A stretch of DNA of 64,000 nucleotides. Source: Tolypeutes matacus (Eukaryota; Chordata; Mammalia; Cingulata; Chlamyphoridae). The notes under the pieces are model-generated. The model was not told the origin of the DNA. It was given only the letters and a program-made list of their open reading frames with translations, and searched no databases. A program made the translations under genes and the position numbers. Positions 20,683 through 33,385 of the stretch are shown one piece after another; position 1 is the first letter of the stretch; every line of letters begins with the position of its first letter. The DNA lies in NCBI GenBank assembly GCA_026826555.1, contig JAKSZT010053883.1, positions 31,725,282 to 31,789,281 of the forward strand, in the 5' to 3' direction.

Positions 20683-21151
20683 GTATTTGTATTCAGGGGT
20701 TGGTAAAGCCCAATGTTTTTAGATTATAATATTTATTATGTCATGAATCTCCTGAAAGGTGTTGGCTGCCCAGCCACTTTTCCTAGGGCCTGGTTCTCCC
20801 ATGGTTCTGGAAAATGTAATAAGATCAAGAGAGATTGATAGTGACGTCTCAGAATGTCAAGGATTGATGATTGTTCACCTGGGGCATTGTGGGGACCCAA
20901 TAAATGTCTGCAGGGTGAGGTGAGAGGTGTGGCGGTGTATAATTCCCAGGTTTCTGGCTTGGATAGTGGGATATTGAATTCTGTTTTGGACACACTGAAG
21001 AACATCTAGGGAGTAATGTTCAACAGGCTGTTGAATATATTTGTATTCCTAGTGCCTAAAATAATGCCTGGCATGGTGGAGCTCAAAGAAATATTTGTTC
21101 AGCCACATTAGTCAAATGCTTCTCCCCAGAATCCCTCAACAACACCCAACC
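20683..21151. other. Mostly unique sequence; L2 tail near 21020-21110
   Basis: 'atttgtattcctagtgccta' followed by 'aataatgcctggcatggtgg' resembles an L2 3' end. Nothing else was recognised. Confidence 0.4.
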
Positions 21152-21165
21152 TCACTGGCAGTTTA

Positions 21166-21362
21166 TTTTATTTTTTATTTTATTTTTAAAGATTTTTTAT
21201 TTATTTATTCATTTATCCCCCCCTTTGCTGCTTGTGCTCACTGGGTCAGCTAACCACGCCATGCGGGCGGGCCTGCCTTCACCAGGAGGCCCTGGGAACT
21301 GAACCCGAGGCCTCCCATATGGTAAACGGGAGCCCTACTGATTGAGCCACAGCCGCTTCCCA
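21166..21362 (-). mobile_element. DAS-type SINE
   Basis: Reverse copy of the 15570 subtype ('gcttgtgctcactgggtcag', 'cacgccatgcgggcgggcct', 'gagccacagccgcttccc'). The perfect duplication TCACTGGCAGTTTA lies at 21152-21165 and 21363-21376. Confidence 0.93.
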
Positions 21363-21405
21363 TCACTGGCAGTTTAGAATAGTTACTGTTACTTTCTGTT
21401 CAGGA

Positions 21406-21957
21406 TGTGGCTTAGTTTGCCAAATGGCTCCTGATGCAACATACCAGAAATGGGTTGGTTTTTATAATGGGGATTTTATTGGGGGTAAAAGCTTACAGTT
21501 CCGAGATTGTGAAATGTCCAAATCAAGGCACCATCAGAGATGCTTTCTCACCAAAGTCAGCTACTGGTGATCCTAGTGTCCTACCACGTGGCGATCAGGC
21601 AAGACGGCGGGTCTGCTGGTCTCTCTACTTTCTCCTTGAACTCAGCTGGGGCTATCAGTCATCTCTCCTTGGGCTTCAGCTCCTTGAGCCTCTCCGGGCT
21701 TCTCTCCTTGAGCTCAGCTGTGGGCGAACCTGGAGTCCTTTCTCTCACGGGGCTGGATCAAAATAATAACTTCCTTTTTGTATGTGCCTCTCTCTGTGTT
21801 TCCATTTATATCAGGCCCAACAAGAGGACAGAAACCTGAGCTGGTTCATGCCTCACTGACGTAATCCAATCAAAAGACCCTGTATCCACAGGAATGGATT
21901 AGCTCAAAAACATAATCTTTTTCTTTTTGGGATTCATAAAAGAACTTCAAACTGTCA
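21406..21957 (-). mobile_element. Lineage-specific LTR, family 1
   Basis: 552 bp. It starts TGTGGCTTAGTTTGCCAAAT and ends AACTGTCA. The perfect 5-bp duplication CAGGA lies at 21401-21405 and 21958-21962. It is reverse-complement homologous to 37366-37963 and parallel to 40684-41284. No internal retroviral genes adjoin it, so it is a solo LTR. Confidence 0.85.
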
Positions 21958-21962
21958 CAGGA

Positions 21963-22220
21963 TGCTTTAGTCTTTAGGTGAAGGGACTAAGTACCTAAAG
22001 TCCAAGAGGACTTGCTGATGATGTGTGGCTTTAGACAGTCTTCACAAAGAGCTTGACTCACTGAAGCCTCATTTAAATATCCAAGGCCATGAGCACCCAG
22101 AGGTGCATGAAGACTTACATGCAGCCTGGGACCCAGCTTTTCTGAGAGTGAGAGACGCTTAGGAGATGGGTGTGGGGTGGGAAATGCAAATCCCTCCTTT
22201 TGGATCTGGACACTGTTGTA
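21963..22220. other. Unique sequence, nothing recognised
   Basis: No repeat or exon was recognised. Confidence 0.4.
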
Positions 22221-22224
22221 ACCC

Positions 22225-22470
22225 TTCTGATTGGAGAGCTTTTATATATGGGCTTTGGTGTTGGATAACCTTGGCTCAAATCTTCACTCCATCCTTTCCT
22301 AGCTGCATGATCTTGGGTAAGTTATTTAACCCCCAAGTATCAGTTTCTAGGTTTGTAAAATGGAGATATTCATGTCATCTACCTCATAGTATTATTGTGA
22401 GAATTAAATGTCATAAAGCATATAACATACTTAACTCAACGCCTGGCATATAGTAAGCAGTTGATAAATG
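22225..22470 (+). repeat. MIR SINE, near full length
   Basis: 'gctgcatgatcttgggtaag', 'atcagtttctaggtttgtaa', 'cctcatagtattattgtgag' and 'gcctggcatatagtaagcag' follow MIR end to end. Confidence 0.85.
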
Positions 22471-23084
22471 CTAGTCATAATGTCGACAATAAATAATACT
22501 AATAATTATTTGTATCTGCTCAACAATATCATGTATTCTTTATACTCCTTATACCATATGATTAAGGTGTCATCATTATTATTTCCATTTGACAGATGGA
22601 AAAGAGAAGCTTGGAGAGATGAAATGACTTTGCCCAGACAGAATATGGTGGAATTTATACAACTTGTCAAGTCTTTTGACCCCCAATCCCATGTTCTCCA
22701 TGACCCATCTCATAGTTGAGTGGGTTCATCCAGCCTAGTCCAGCAGCAATGCCAGGAGGTGAGACTTGAGCTTTAGGAGAGAGGACACACCTGCCAACCC
22801 TGTGTGTGTGTGTACATGTACATGTGTGTATATATATGTATATTGGAGGGTAAAGGTAAAATGGTGAAACCTCTCCCCTAAATCTCCAGGCCCCCAGGAA
22901 TTCCCATACTACAGAGGGCATATTTTTGCTCCCATCCTGTCTATACCTTCTGAGGCCATCATACCTGTATCCCCCCCCTTTGGAAAGCCCCCACCCAATG
23001 AAGATGAATTCAATAGAAAGAGAAAAATATTCCTTCTTCATGGGTGTCTGCATTCCACTGTCCAACCTGGTCAACTGAGCAGCT
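22471..23084. other. Unrecognised sequence with TG/TA microsatellite
   Basis: 'gtgtgtgtgtgtacatgtac' near 22800-22850 is a short TG/TA tract. The 160-codon minus-strand frame (22667-23149) crosses it and shows no domain. Confidence 0.4.
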
Positions 23085-23190
23085 GAAGACTTGGAAAATC
23101 TGAGATCAGAATATCTTGATTTTGGTTCTGATTCTATGACCCTGGACAATTCCTTTTATCTCTCTGGGCCTCAGTTTCCCTGTCAGTACC
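23085..23190 (+). repeat. MIR SINE relic
   Basis: 'ctctgggcctcagtttccct' is the MIR core signature, preceded by a decayed 5' part. Confidence 0.65.
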
Positions 23191-23329
23191 AGACGGGGAT
23201 CAATCCAGACTCACACTCCATAAGTCAAAGTTGAACCTACAACTCTTGCCTTTGGGGGAGTGAGGGAAGGATTATGGGGTAGTGGCATCAATCTCCTTCC
23301 TGGGATGGCTCCTTTGAGCTCTATATTTC

Positions 23330-23750
23330 TTGCCTATAGTGACCGGGGAATTTTCCCCTATTGATTGCTTTCTGTAATCGAGCTTAACAAATAGAACTTC
23401 CCTCAAATGATTCTTCCAACTAAACTGATAGAAAGCTAACCTTGTTATATTTATTGACAGAACATTGAAATAAATATTATAGGTCTAGAGGGAATGTTTC
23501 AGCCCATTGATTTTTTTAAGGAAATAATAAATGGAGCCTATTCCCTTTGGCATATTATGCTGGGAATAATCTGAAAAAATGCTTAGCTTGTTCAACACAA
23601 GAGCTTAGAAACCCTCCTTCCACTCCCCGTGGAGCAGGGGCCCTTTGCATAAATCTGCTCTGGCCCAGACAATCAATTTTCAATTTTAATTATTTTCAAA
23701 ACTCGTTTATTATTTGCTTGTTCTGTGAGTTGGGAGCTTTTCTTTCTTGG
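23330..23750. promoter_or_regulatory. AT-rich repeat-free island, candidate conserved noncoding element
   Basis: Dense words such as CCTATTGATTGCTTTCTGTA, TATATTTATTGACAG, AAGGAAATAATAAATGG and CAATTTTAATTATTTTC occur without any recognised repeat. The regulatory role is inferred from composition only. Confidence 0.3.
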
Positions 23751-23870
23751 TGAGTTTGCAGCCAGGAGTGGTCAGATCTCTGGCCTGGATGTGGATGCAT
23801 GGGACTTCTTAATTCTACCTACCAAAGTGGGAAACTAACCATTCCTCTTCCCAGGGTCCCAGATTCTAGA

Positions 23871-24094
23871 ACAGGGGTTGACAATCTATGACTTGTGGGC
23901 TAAATCTGGCCCACTGCCTGTTTTTGTAAATAAAGTTTTATTGGAGATCAGCCATGCCCATTTGTTTACATATTGTCTGCAGTTGCTTTCATGCAACCAT
24001 GGTAGAGGTGAGCAGTTGAGACAGAGACTACATGGCCCACAAAGCCTAAAATATTTGCTATCTGGCCCTTTATGGAAAAAGTTTGCTGATCTCT
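23871..24094 (-). mobile_element. hAT-type nonautonomous DNA transposon
   Basis: It begins ACAGGGGTTGACAATC and ends TTTGCTGATCTCT, with 'aaataaagttttattggaga' inside. The perfect 8-bp duplication ATTCTAGA lies at 23863-23870 and 24095-24102. It is the same family as 63170-63396 in the other orientation. Confidence 0.85.
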
Positions 24095-24214
24095 ATTCTA
24101 GAAGAGTCTTCTCTTGGCTGTCCTGCTAAATGAGTCCAGCATGCTTCACCTGCTCACACGGGGGATTCTTCCGGACCAAGTGGCTCCACAATAACAATGT
24201 TAGCCAATAGCTAT

Positions 24215-24420
24215 TAGTGCTTTTCTAGGTACCTGGCACTATCCTAAGGGCCTTACATATACTAAGCTTCATTTCATCCTCACAACAACCCTATGAGGTA
24301 GGGACTATTAGTAACCATATTTTAAAAATGAGGAAACTGAGAAACAGGGAAGTTAAATAACTCACTCAAGGTCATACAAGTAGAAGATGGTAGAGCAAGG
24401 ATTTGAATTCTGGTAGAATG
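24215..24420 (-). repeat. MIR SINE, reverse
   Basis: 'ctcacaacaaccctatgagg', 'aaatgaggaaactgagaaac' and 'actcaaggtcatacaagtag' are the MIR core in antisense. Confidence 0.85.
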
Positions 24421-24464
24421 GATCTGCATTTAGTGTCAGAGGTGGTGGGTTCTCAGAGAAGGTC

Positions 24465-24560
24465 TAGGTCAATGACCTCAAAGTACAGATGAAGAAACCT
24501 AAGACTGGAGAGGAATCACATGGTTGATGGTAAAGCTAGAAGTAGAATCCAGATGAATGG
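24465..24560 (-). repeat. MIR SINE fragment, reverse
   Basis: 'acagatgaagaaacctaaga' and 'gtaaagctagaagtagaatc' form a short diverged second MIR. Confidence 0.5.
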
Positions 24561-24985
24561 TTCCAGGACAGTGTCTTTTTGTTGTTATTGTTACATTGCT
24601 CAGCTCAGCTGCTGTTTATCAGAGCCAGGCAGGGAGATTCAAAGACCATAAAAGCAGAGTTCTCCACTCAACTCCTACCCCAGCGCTTGAGGGCTGTATC
24701 ATCCAGTTACATCATCATCACTTCTCTTTCTCACAGGCATTTGCTTCTCTTACTCTCCCACATTGGTGGAGGAGTTTGGTACCTGCCTCGGGGACTTTTT
24801 CTATTGGGCAGTTGCAACATTCATTCCTATCACAAACATTGCTGAATGTTTAAAACATGTTGCATTCAATTATTTGCTTGGTTATTAGCAGCCCTTTGGA
24901 AAAGAACTTAAACCAGGTGATAAACTAATATACAATGAACATTTAGGCTACATATATACAGTCTTTCCCAATTAAAGTAAAAATC
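24561..24985. other. Unique sequence, nothing recognised
   Basis: Two overlapping plus-strand frames (24557-24853) have no domain. Confidence 0.4.
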
Positions 24986-24989
24986 ATTC

Positions 24990-25785
24990 TTTGACCCTGT
25001 GTCCTCCTTGGCTATTACCATGTCTTTGGCCTTTCATTCATAGTTGGATTGATTGAAGGAGTTTCTACTCCATCACTGTCTCTTGGTCCTTCCCTCTCAT
25101 TTACTCCTCAACCTACTCCAACTTGGCATCCATCCAGAGCTCTCCAATGAAACTGCTCTAAGTAAGGCCCCTAATGATCTCCAAACTACAAGCCCAGTAC
25201 TTTCCAGTCTGCAGTTTTAGGATCTCCCCTACCTTTGAACTTTTGTTGACAGCTCTCTTCTCCTTGAAATGCTTTCTCCCTAGCAGCACTCTCCCTGGTC
25301 TTGTTACCTCTCCAGATACTCCTCAGGAGGCTTTGCTGGTTCTGCTTTGTCTGTCCTGTTAAATTTTGGGTTGCTTTGGGTTCCACCCTAGGTTTTTTTC
25401 CTTATCATATTCAGGGTCAAGTCCTGGCCCAACTACCTACCACTTATTCCCCCATGATTTCCCCAAGCTCAACCAGCAGTCTAAATCTCCTTCCTGAACT
25501 CCAAAACGCATATACAACTGGGCATCACTTCCCAACACTGAACTCATTATTGTTCCCTCCAAACCCACTCCTCATAAATTACCAATATTGATGAGTTATT
25601 TCACTGCCACCAAGTTGTTCAAGCTGAGCCTTTTCCTGTCTCAGTTCTGATTGTGAATGGGCCTCAATGATTCTGGTTCTTAAATATCTTTCATTTTTAT
25701 TCTCGCCATTTCACTCTCGTGTAACTGCTTTAGTTTATTGCCCCTATCATCTCTCACCTGGATAATTAGTTGATTGTTTTAACAA
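24990..25785 (+). repeat. L2 LINE: reverse transcriptase remnant and 3' region
   Basis: 'gaaactgctctaagtaaggc' and 'cctaatgatctccaaactac' match the L2 RT coding region, followed by the coding end 'ctccaaaacgcatatacaac'. The frame 25301-25591 partly preserves it but carries a large deletion of the RT core. It is old and inactive. Confidence 0.65.
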
Positions 25786-26460
25786 CAATTTATTGAATAC
25801 TATGGGCCACTCACTGGGGGAAACAGCATGGACTCATGGACTCAGATTCTTAGTAGGGGAGACCCTCAATAAATAAGAAAGCAAATACATAAATAAGATA
25901 ACTTCAGATATTGTTAGTTGCATGAAGAAAACGCAATTAGGTAATGTGATTGAGAGTGCCCAGAAGAGAATTCTTTTAGATTGGGGATCTGGAAGAGCTG
26001 AGGAGGTGACATCTGAGCTGAGATGTGAATAGCAAGAAAGGATAGCCACATGAAGCTGTGTGGAAGTGTTCCGGGAGGAGGGAACAACTAGTGAGGAGGC
26101 TCTTAGATGGGAATAAGCCTGGTTGGCCTCAAGGGTCAAAGAAAGGCCATTGTAGCTGTAGTACAGTGAGTTTGGGAAAGACCAGTAGGAAATGCATTTT
26201 GAGAGGTGAGTAAAGGCCATGGCACATTGGGCCTTGTGGACCATGGTACAGGATTTAGCAGGTGAGTTCTGATTTTCACTTTAGAAGGTTCACCCTGGCT
26301 GCTGTGTGGATGATTGTTACATGAGGTCAAGTGTGCAGACAGGGACACCAGTTAGGAGACCACTGCAATAGTATGGGCAGGATGAGGGTGGTAGAACTAG
26401 ACAGGAAGAGAAGTGGTGGGATTAGACTTTGTTTTGGAGGCAGAGTGAGAGAAAAGGAAA
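25786..26460 (-). repeat. L2 LINE 3' region, reverse
   Basis: 'tttattgaatactatgggcc', 'gaggtgacatctgagctgag', 'ggaccatggtacaggattta' and 'ctggctgctgtgtggatgat' run antisense L2 from tail inward. It lies head to head with the L2 at 24990-25785. Confidence 0.75.
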
Positions 26461-26860
26461 CAAGAATGGTCACTTCAAGACCTTAGTCCTCTTCCTTTCC
26501 TTTGCTTCCTTCACAGAGAAAAGAGAGCTACCCCCAAACAAGAATCTCTTCTCCCTCCCATCTCCATGCTCTCACAAGCTGAGCTGCATCCAGACCCATT
26601 CAGTTCTGACATGATGGCATGGGGAGGGCTGTGTGTTAAACCCTTTTTGTTTGGAGGCAGCCCGGCCTGGGGTTGAGCCACTTGGGTGGGCCCTGATCAT
26701 GAATTTAGCCATAGGGGAGTTGGGTCTTCTTCCCATACCAAGCCTCTCATTGTTCAAAGAGAGGTCCAGCTGGAGAGCCATCAGCCTTCATCCCTGTTGC
26801 CCTATCTTAACCTTAAAGGTTGAGGACCCTTCCCTAGACTGGCTGAGCACCAGATATGTC
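26461..26860. other. Unique sequence, nothing recognised
   Basis: No repeat or exon was recognised. Confidence 0.4.
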
Positions 26861-26864
26861 CAGG

Positions 26865-27015
26865 CAGTGGAAAGAATAGTGGGCTTAGAATCAGATAATC
26901 TAGGCATGAGTCCCAGATGAGCTACATTTAAATGGTATAACCTTGGATAACTCATTTTACCTCTCTGGGCTTCACTTTCCTTATTGTAAAGTGGGGCAAG
27001 TCAACTCTAGCCTAC
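26865..27015 (+). repeat. MIR SINE relic
   Basis: 'ggcttagaatcagataatct', 'aaccttggataactcatttt' and 'acctctctgggcttcacttt' follow the MIR 5' part and core. Confidence 0.75.
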
Positions 27016-27381
27016 CAGGCTGTGGTTTACATCACAACATGGCAGAATGGAACGTCCTGGCCTTGATTCCTGGCTCCTCTTTGGGCTTAGGAGACTTTGG
27101 ATGTCAGAATCCCCCCTCTGGCCTGTTAGGAAGGATGAATTTGTGTCTTTGGAGGGTAAAGGAAAAAAGAGTAGCTTGCTAATTTGAGTTTCCCAGAAGC
27201 AAGCATGGCCTCCATGAGGGAAGATGGGGATGGAGTGGGGGAGGGTAGTTTTCCAAAATCCCTTAAGTATGTCTTTTCCTGATTATGACACTTTGGAAAC
27301 CCTTAGGCTCAACAGGAGGACATTTCCCTCTGTGCCGTCATCCAGCTATCTTTCTACCCAAAATGACCAACCTCAGTATCT
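27016..27381. other. Unique sequence, nothing recognised
   Basis: No repeat or exon was recognised. Confidence 0.4.
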
Positions 27382-27800
27382 TATTTTCCTAGCTGCTAAA
27401 ACAAATACCATACAGTGGGTTGGCTTAAAGAATTTACTGGCTTATATTTTTGAGGCAAGAAGTCCAACATTGAGGACTGGGACTGGCTGCTTGGACCCTT
27501 GGTCCTTGGCTTTTCTGTCACATGGCAATGCATGTGGTGGCATCTTCTCCTTTCACTTTCTGGTTCCATTAACTTCCAGCTTCTGGCTGCTCTCCATGGC
27601 TTCCTCTTCCGTGTCCAATTTCCTTTGCTTATAAGGACTTCAGCCATATTGGATTAAGGCCCAACCTCATTTAGTTTGTGTACACCTTAACTCATAACAT
27701 CTTTAAAGTTCCTATTTACAAATGGGCTCACACCCACAGGGCCAAGGGTTGGGATCTGAACATGCCTTTAGCAGGGGACATGATTCAATCTCCAGCACTT
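27382..27800 (-). mobile_element. MaLR-like LTR
   Basis: 'ttattttcctagctgctaaa', 'agaatttactggcttatatt', 'tataaggacttcagccatat', 'tcctatttacaaatgggctc' and 'gacatgattcaatctccagc'. It is the same family as 10041-10461 and 30405-32000. The 5-bp duplication could not be fixed. Confidence 0.65.
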
Positions 27801-28404
27801 AGTGAATAGAGACCAAGGGTTGTAATGTCTTCAGGGTCAGGCAGGTGATGAGTGGATGGGCACTGGGGGGACTGTGGTTGGATCATGAGTTCATGCTTCA
27901 TCGGAAGGGATAGGGTTTGGGGTGAGATGGGCTTGGTCTCTGCTTAGCTCCAGCAGATTGTCGACATGTGAAAAGTTCAACCTGGTGTTGTTGGATCTTC
28001 TCGATTTTCAAGGGAAGTCAGAAATCTGGAATTTTAGGTGGAATCTCCTGATTTTTAAATGTTTGTAACTAAGTCAATGGAAAAAATACAAGAGGGGGAC
28101 AAACTAATCTGCAGATGCATTTGGCCTGCGGGTGGCCAGTTTGTGGTGCCTGATATAGTATCACAGACGTACTAAGAGATCGCTGGAGTCTAACAATAGC
28201 CAGGTGCGCCAGCTACTATGGAATGCAAATAAAGCACTAGGAAATGCCTGCAAGAATACTTCACTGTTCATTTCTGCTCATGACTTTTCAATTCCACTAA
28301 ATACTAAATTATATCCACTGTCCTTGTTAACATTGGTTAATCGATTGATGGATGAACACAAAGTATGTTATACCTATTCTCACATGTATGTATGTTTATA
28401 TATT
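27801..28404. other. Unrecognised sequence
   Basis: A hint of hAT-like sequence ('tttggcctgcgggtggccag') lies near 28119-28140. Nothing else was recognised. Confidence 0.35.
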
Positions 28405-28660
28405 TATTTATTCATTCAACAAACTACTATGAATATGGTGTAAGATACAGCCCTTGTTCTATGTCATGTAAAATATTTACCTATGATGATGCTAGGCAGG
28501 ATAAAATAAATGCTAGAAAAGTTACAAGCAGAGGGCTGTGGAAGCAAAGCAGAAAGATAATATTGATTACCTTTAGGGCATCTGGGGAGGCTTCTGAGAG
28601 GAGGTGATGTTTAAACTGAGCCTTGAAGGATAAGTGAGTGGAGTGGGAAGGAAGCAGGTT
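28405..28660 (-). repeat. L2 LINE 3' end, reverse
   Basis: 'ttattcattcaacaaactac', 'gaggcttctgagaggaggtg' and 'ttaaactgagccttgaagga' are antisense L2. Confidence 0.7.
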
Positions 28661-28859
28661 TCAGCTAGGATTCTTATTTGCAAGCAACATTACTAACTCT
28701 GCACAATTAATCAATAGGAGGCTGGGAGAACAGACATGGGAAAAGCACGACTAGAGGAAGCCCAGGATTCAGGAAGCAGGAAGCTGAGAAATTTCTTCAC
28801 AGTAGGATCAGCTTGGAGTTACTGTTTAATAAGAAAAAAAAAAATCTCAGAAAAATAAA
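28661..28859. other. Unrecognised sequence
   Basis: 'aggattcttatttgcaagca' hints at an old LTR, but it is too short to assign. Confidence 0.3.
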
Positions 28860-29295
28860 ATTAATGTGTATGATTGTCATTATTGTCCGAGTAAGCTACC
28901 CTTTTAATAAGCCATGCAAATTAATTGAGCATATACTGAGTTATATGTGAAACACTTTCAGTCCTGAATTAAGACAACAATATTTACTGAGAAATAGGAT
29001 GAAGGATATCTGCATTGTTCCCAAATTGCCCTTCCCTTTCCATATAGGGACAGTCATCTGCTGGACAGTCCACTTAAAGAGAGGGGAAATGGGTCACAGC
29101 TCCATTAATCCAAGGTCTGTGTTTCTGCCTTGCACAGTGATTTTGTCCAGGAGATTTAGGACACTTTTACCATAATATTTATTCATTTTTATGGCTTTAA
29201 ATATAACACTAACTCCTAATAATCAATACTGATTTAACTATAATATCTTATTTATAGACACAGCTCTCTGGTTTGCATATGGACTCAAACTGTAA
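28860..29295. promoter_or_regulatory. AT-rich repeat-free island, candidate conserved noncoding element
   Basis: GCCATGCAAATTAATTGAGC carries octamer-like and homeodomain-like words; CATAATATTTATTCATTTTT and CTTTAAATATAACAC follow. No repeat was recognised. Conservation is inferred, not tested. Confidence 0.3.
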
Positions 29296-30404
29296 TGCAA
29301 CAGAAATAAGTTACTCACTCCCCTAGCCCTGGGCCAGCAGTGATGGAAACGTCAGCCCCTGACGAATGGCTCTGAGGACAATAGAGTTTGGGGTTTCTGG
29401 TGCCTGCTTCTTCCTACTCCCTCCAAAAGGGCTGCTCCCTGCCAGCCGTCCTGGACTGAGGACACGTGTTTCATGCAACACAGTGGTCAGTCTAAAGGAG
29501 ACAAGTATTCCATTTGCCTCAATGGAGTGCAGTTACAACCAGTCCTGGGTAGGAATGCAAACAGAAATAGGCCCTTGAGGGAAAAAGAAATAGCCAGAAG
29601 CACAAAAGATAAGGTAGGCCTTGGGAAAATAGGGACTTGCCTCTACCCCAACCTCAAATGAACCTGACTGAAGAGTATGGGTTCCTAGAGATGCTATTAT
29701 TGTTGTTATAATTAGTGTTGAAGAGGTGTCCAAGGCTGGAAACTGTCCCTATAGGATACTGGCCTGGCAACTATGGTCCAGTGTGACAGAGGTGATTATA
29801 TATTCATGGTCCACGAGGAAGGGTAGAAGCAGCTAGAAGTTTAGCTTGGAGCAGAGAAGGCTCAGAGAGGTGGTAAAGCTTGCCAAAGACTAAGGGGTTA
29901 AGGAAATGACCAACTCTTGCTCACTTTGTTCACTGTGCCTTCTGGTGACCAGAACACAACGTCTACTGCTCCAAACACCCTTTTCTCCCTCTTGAGGTTT
30001 CTGGGAATCTCCATTGGTATTTGGTGAGTGTGACAGTCTCCACCCCCACAAACACACACCACCATACATTCACTCTTCTTCTGAAAACAGCTCTAGAATC
30101 CATGGTCCAGGCATTGCCAATCAAAATATCTCTTGCCCTTGGTTGCAGATTGGTTCAGGGTGAACCCCAGGACTTTTGGAGAAGCTATCAGAGTTTGGTT
30201 CTCTTTCACTGCACTTGAACCTGAGAGGATGTAGTGGCGCTTGAGGAAAAAGTCAACACAGAAGAAGTGAACAGAGAGACACCTTGCAAGAGACGCACTC
30301 ATTTCTCCATACCCACCACCACTTTCTTTGGAAATATTTCAATACAGCACTAGGTAGCATATTTTCAAGATGGCTGCAGAAGGTGATCTCATAGCCAGGA
30401 AAAT
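29296..30404. other. Unique sequence, nothing recognised
   Basis: Short open frames only. No domain, repeat or RNA was recognised. Confidence 0.4.
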
Positions 30405-30672
30405 AAGATACCATGTGATTGGTCCTGCTTGGTCCAGAGGTGAACACCCCTGGATTGCTTCCTCCTGGGGTTGGTAGCATTCTGGCAGGCAGGCAATCCT
30501 TGTGTTCCTTGGCTTTCTTTCCACATGGAATGTCCTCTTCTTTCTCTCCTGGGTTCCATTGACTTCCAACTTCTGGCTTTCCCCATAGAATTTTTAAAAT
30601 AATGCTTCCAGTAATAGGATTAAGATCTACCCTGATTTAGTTCAGGTTGGCCACACTGAACTAAACTTCATT
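30405..30672 (-). mobile_element. MaLR-like LTR, left part
   Basis: 'ttctggcaggcaggcaatcc', 'cattgacttccaacttctgg' and 'ggattaagatctaccctgat' match the LTR family at 27382-27800. It is cut by the HMGN2 pseudogene and continues at 31904. The left boundary is uncertain. Confidence 0.6.
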
Positions 30673-30688
30673 AAAAAGAACATCTTCA

Positions 30689-31892
<1,204 letters not shown>

Positions 31893-31903
31893 GAACATCT
31901 TCA

Positions 31904-32000
31904 AAAGGTCCTATTTACAGTGGGTTTACACCCACAGATGTAAGATTAATTTTAAGAACATGTTTTTTTCCTGGGGTACATAGTTCAACCTACCACACAT
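31904..32000 (-). mobile_element. MaLR-like LTR, right part
   Basis: 'ggtcctatttacagtgggtt', 'acacccacagatgtaagatt' and 'catagttcaacctaccacac' continue the LTR cut at 30672. Confidence 0.7.
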
Positions 32001-32208
32001 GACAACAACTTCACATGGCCACATCTAAGGCTGGGTGCAGGTAATAGGTGTAGACCAGTCATGGTCCAGTAAGGAGAGATCCTCCATCTCTTCACAAGAT
32101 TCTGGAGGAGCTTCCATATGGAGCTGGGTTCATATAGGCAACTGGATTCTGTTGCTTTATGAAGGTTCTATGTGCAATATAGAGCTATGGCCAAGAGTGC
32201 AGCTTTGG

Positions 32209-32407
32209 AGAGTGGAGGTGGCTCAAGACATTGGTTGCCTCCTTCCCACATGGGAAGTCCCAGGTTCAGTTCCCGGTGCCTCCTAAAAAGAAGATGAGCA
32301 CACAACAAACAGACACAGAGAGCAGACAGAGAGTGCAAACAATGAAGGGCGGGGGTGGGGTGGGGGGGATAAATAAATAAATAAAAATTAACCTTAAAAA
32401 AAAAGAG
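32209..32407 (+). mobile_element. DAS-type SINE
   Basis: 'gtggaggtggctcaagacat', 'cccaggttcagttcccggtg', 'aaataaataaataaaaatta'. The duplication AGA(G/A)TGCAGCTTTGG lies at 32194-32208 and 32408-32422. Confidence 0.92.
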
Positions 32408-32455
32408 AGAATGCAGCTTTGGGGTGAGGAAGACCTATATTTAAAGCCCATCTCT

Positions 32456-32663
32456 GAGGGAGCTGAGGTGGCTCAAGCAATTGAGGGCCCCTCTCCCACA
32501 TGGGAGGTCCCAGGTTTGGTTCCCGGTCCCTCCTAAAGAGAAGATGAGCAGACAGAGAACACACAGCAAAATGGACACAGAGAGCAGACAAGCAACTGCA
32601 AACAGTGTGTGTGTGTGTGTGTGTGTGAGATAAATAAATAAAAATAAATCTTTATATAAAAAA
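32456..32663 (+). mobile_element. DAS-type SINE with internal GT microsatellite
   Basis: 'gagctgaggtggctcaagca' head, 'ggtttggttcccggtccctc' box B, and a GT run at about 32606-32627 before the AAATAAA tail. The perfect duplication AAAGCCCATCTCT lies at 32443-32455 and 32664-32676. Confidence 0.92.
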
Positions 32664-32679
32664 AAAGCCCATCTCTACT

Positions 32680-32845
32680 TCTTCCCAGCTGTGTGACCTT
32701 CAGATGGTTCGCCAGCTACTCTGGGCCTCAGTTTCCTCATCTGTAAAATGAGAATAATGTTACCTTTATCATAGTAAGATTAAATAAGATCATGCATATA
32801 AAGCAATCAGTTGAGTACCTGGCACAGAGGAAGGAGTAAGCAAAT
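32680..32845 (+). repeat. MIR SINE relic
   Basis: 'agctgtgtgaccttcagatg', 'ctcagtttcctcatctgtaa' and 'gtacctggcacagaggaagg' match MIR closely. Confidence 0.85.
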
Positions 32846-33261
32846 GATGGCTATTATTGCTACGTAGTTTTGGGCAGACATTTTTCCTATTAAGATGGTG
32901 CATTCTCCTCCCACATATTGACTCCAAGGAGGTCTCTTACCTGAATCTAGGTCAGGTCCTGGGGACGGAAGAGAATCTCTCAAGTTGGCTGGGCAGCCCA
33001 TGACCTGCTCTTCTGTCCCATGAGGCAGGGCTGGGGCAGCTTAGCCTGGAGAAGATCCATGCAGAGGACCATCCTTTTGCCTTTAGACTTCTGAAAGGTG
33101 GTCATGGGCAGAGACACATGAGACACCTGACACTTTGCTGTGGTCTGGCAGAGGAGAATCACAGAAGGAGCTCCGTATCAAGGCGGATTTGGAGGCTTAC
33201 ATCTGGCCAAAGTTTGACAAGCAGGGCTCTGTCCTCAGTCCATTCTTTTCGCACTGTATAC
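32846..33261. other. Unique sequence, nothing recognised
   Basis: No repeat or exon was recognised. Confidence 0.4.
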
Positions 33262-33385
33262 CAGGGCCTCTCAACTCTGGCTGAACACCAGAATCATTTG
33301 GGGAGCTTTCTAAAAATACCAATTCCCTCATCCCACTCATGAAAACACTGTGGATTCAGTGGATCTTAGCTGGGGCCTAGAATCC
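33262..33385 (+). mobile_element. MER5-like hAT DNA transposon fragment
   Basis: 'cagggcctctcaactctggc', 'tgaacaccagaatcatttgg' and 'ggagctttctaaaaatacc' follow the MER5A-type layout. Confidence 0.65.

Noticed and set aside
22667..23149. 160-codon minus-strand open frame
   Set aside because: No domain; it crosses a TG/TA tract and part of a MIR.
24990..25785. Possible coding exon with conserved-looking protein words
   Set aside because: The words belong to the L2 LINE reverse transcriptase tail, with a large internal deletion.
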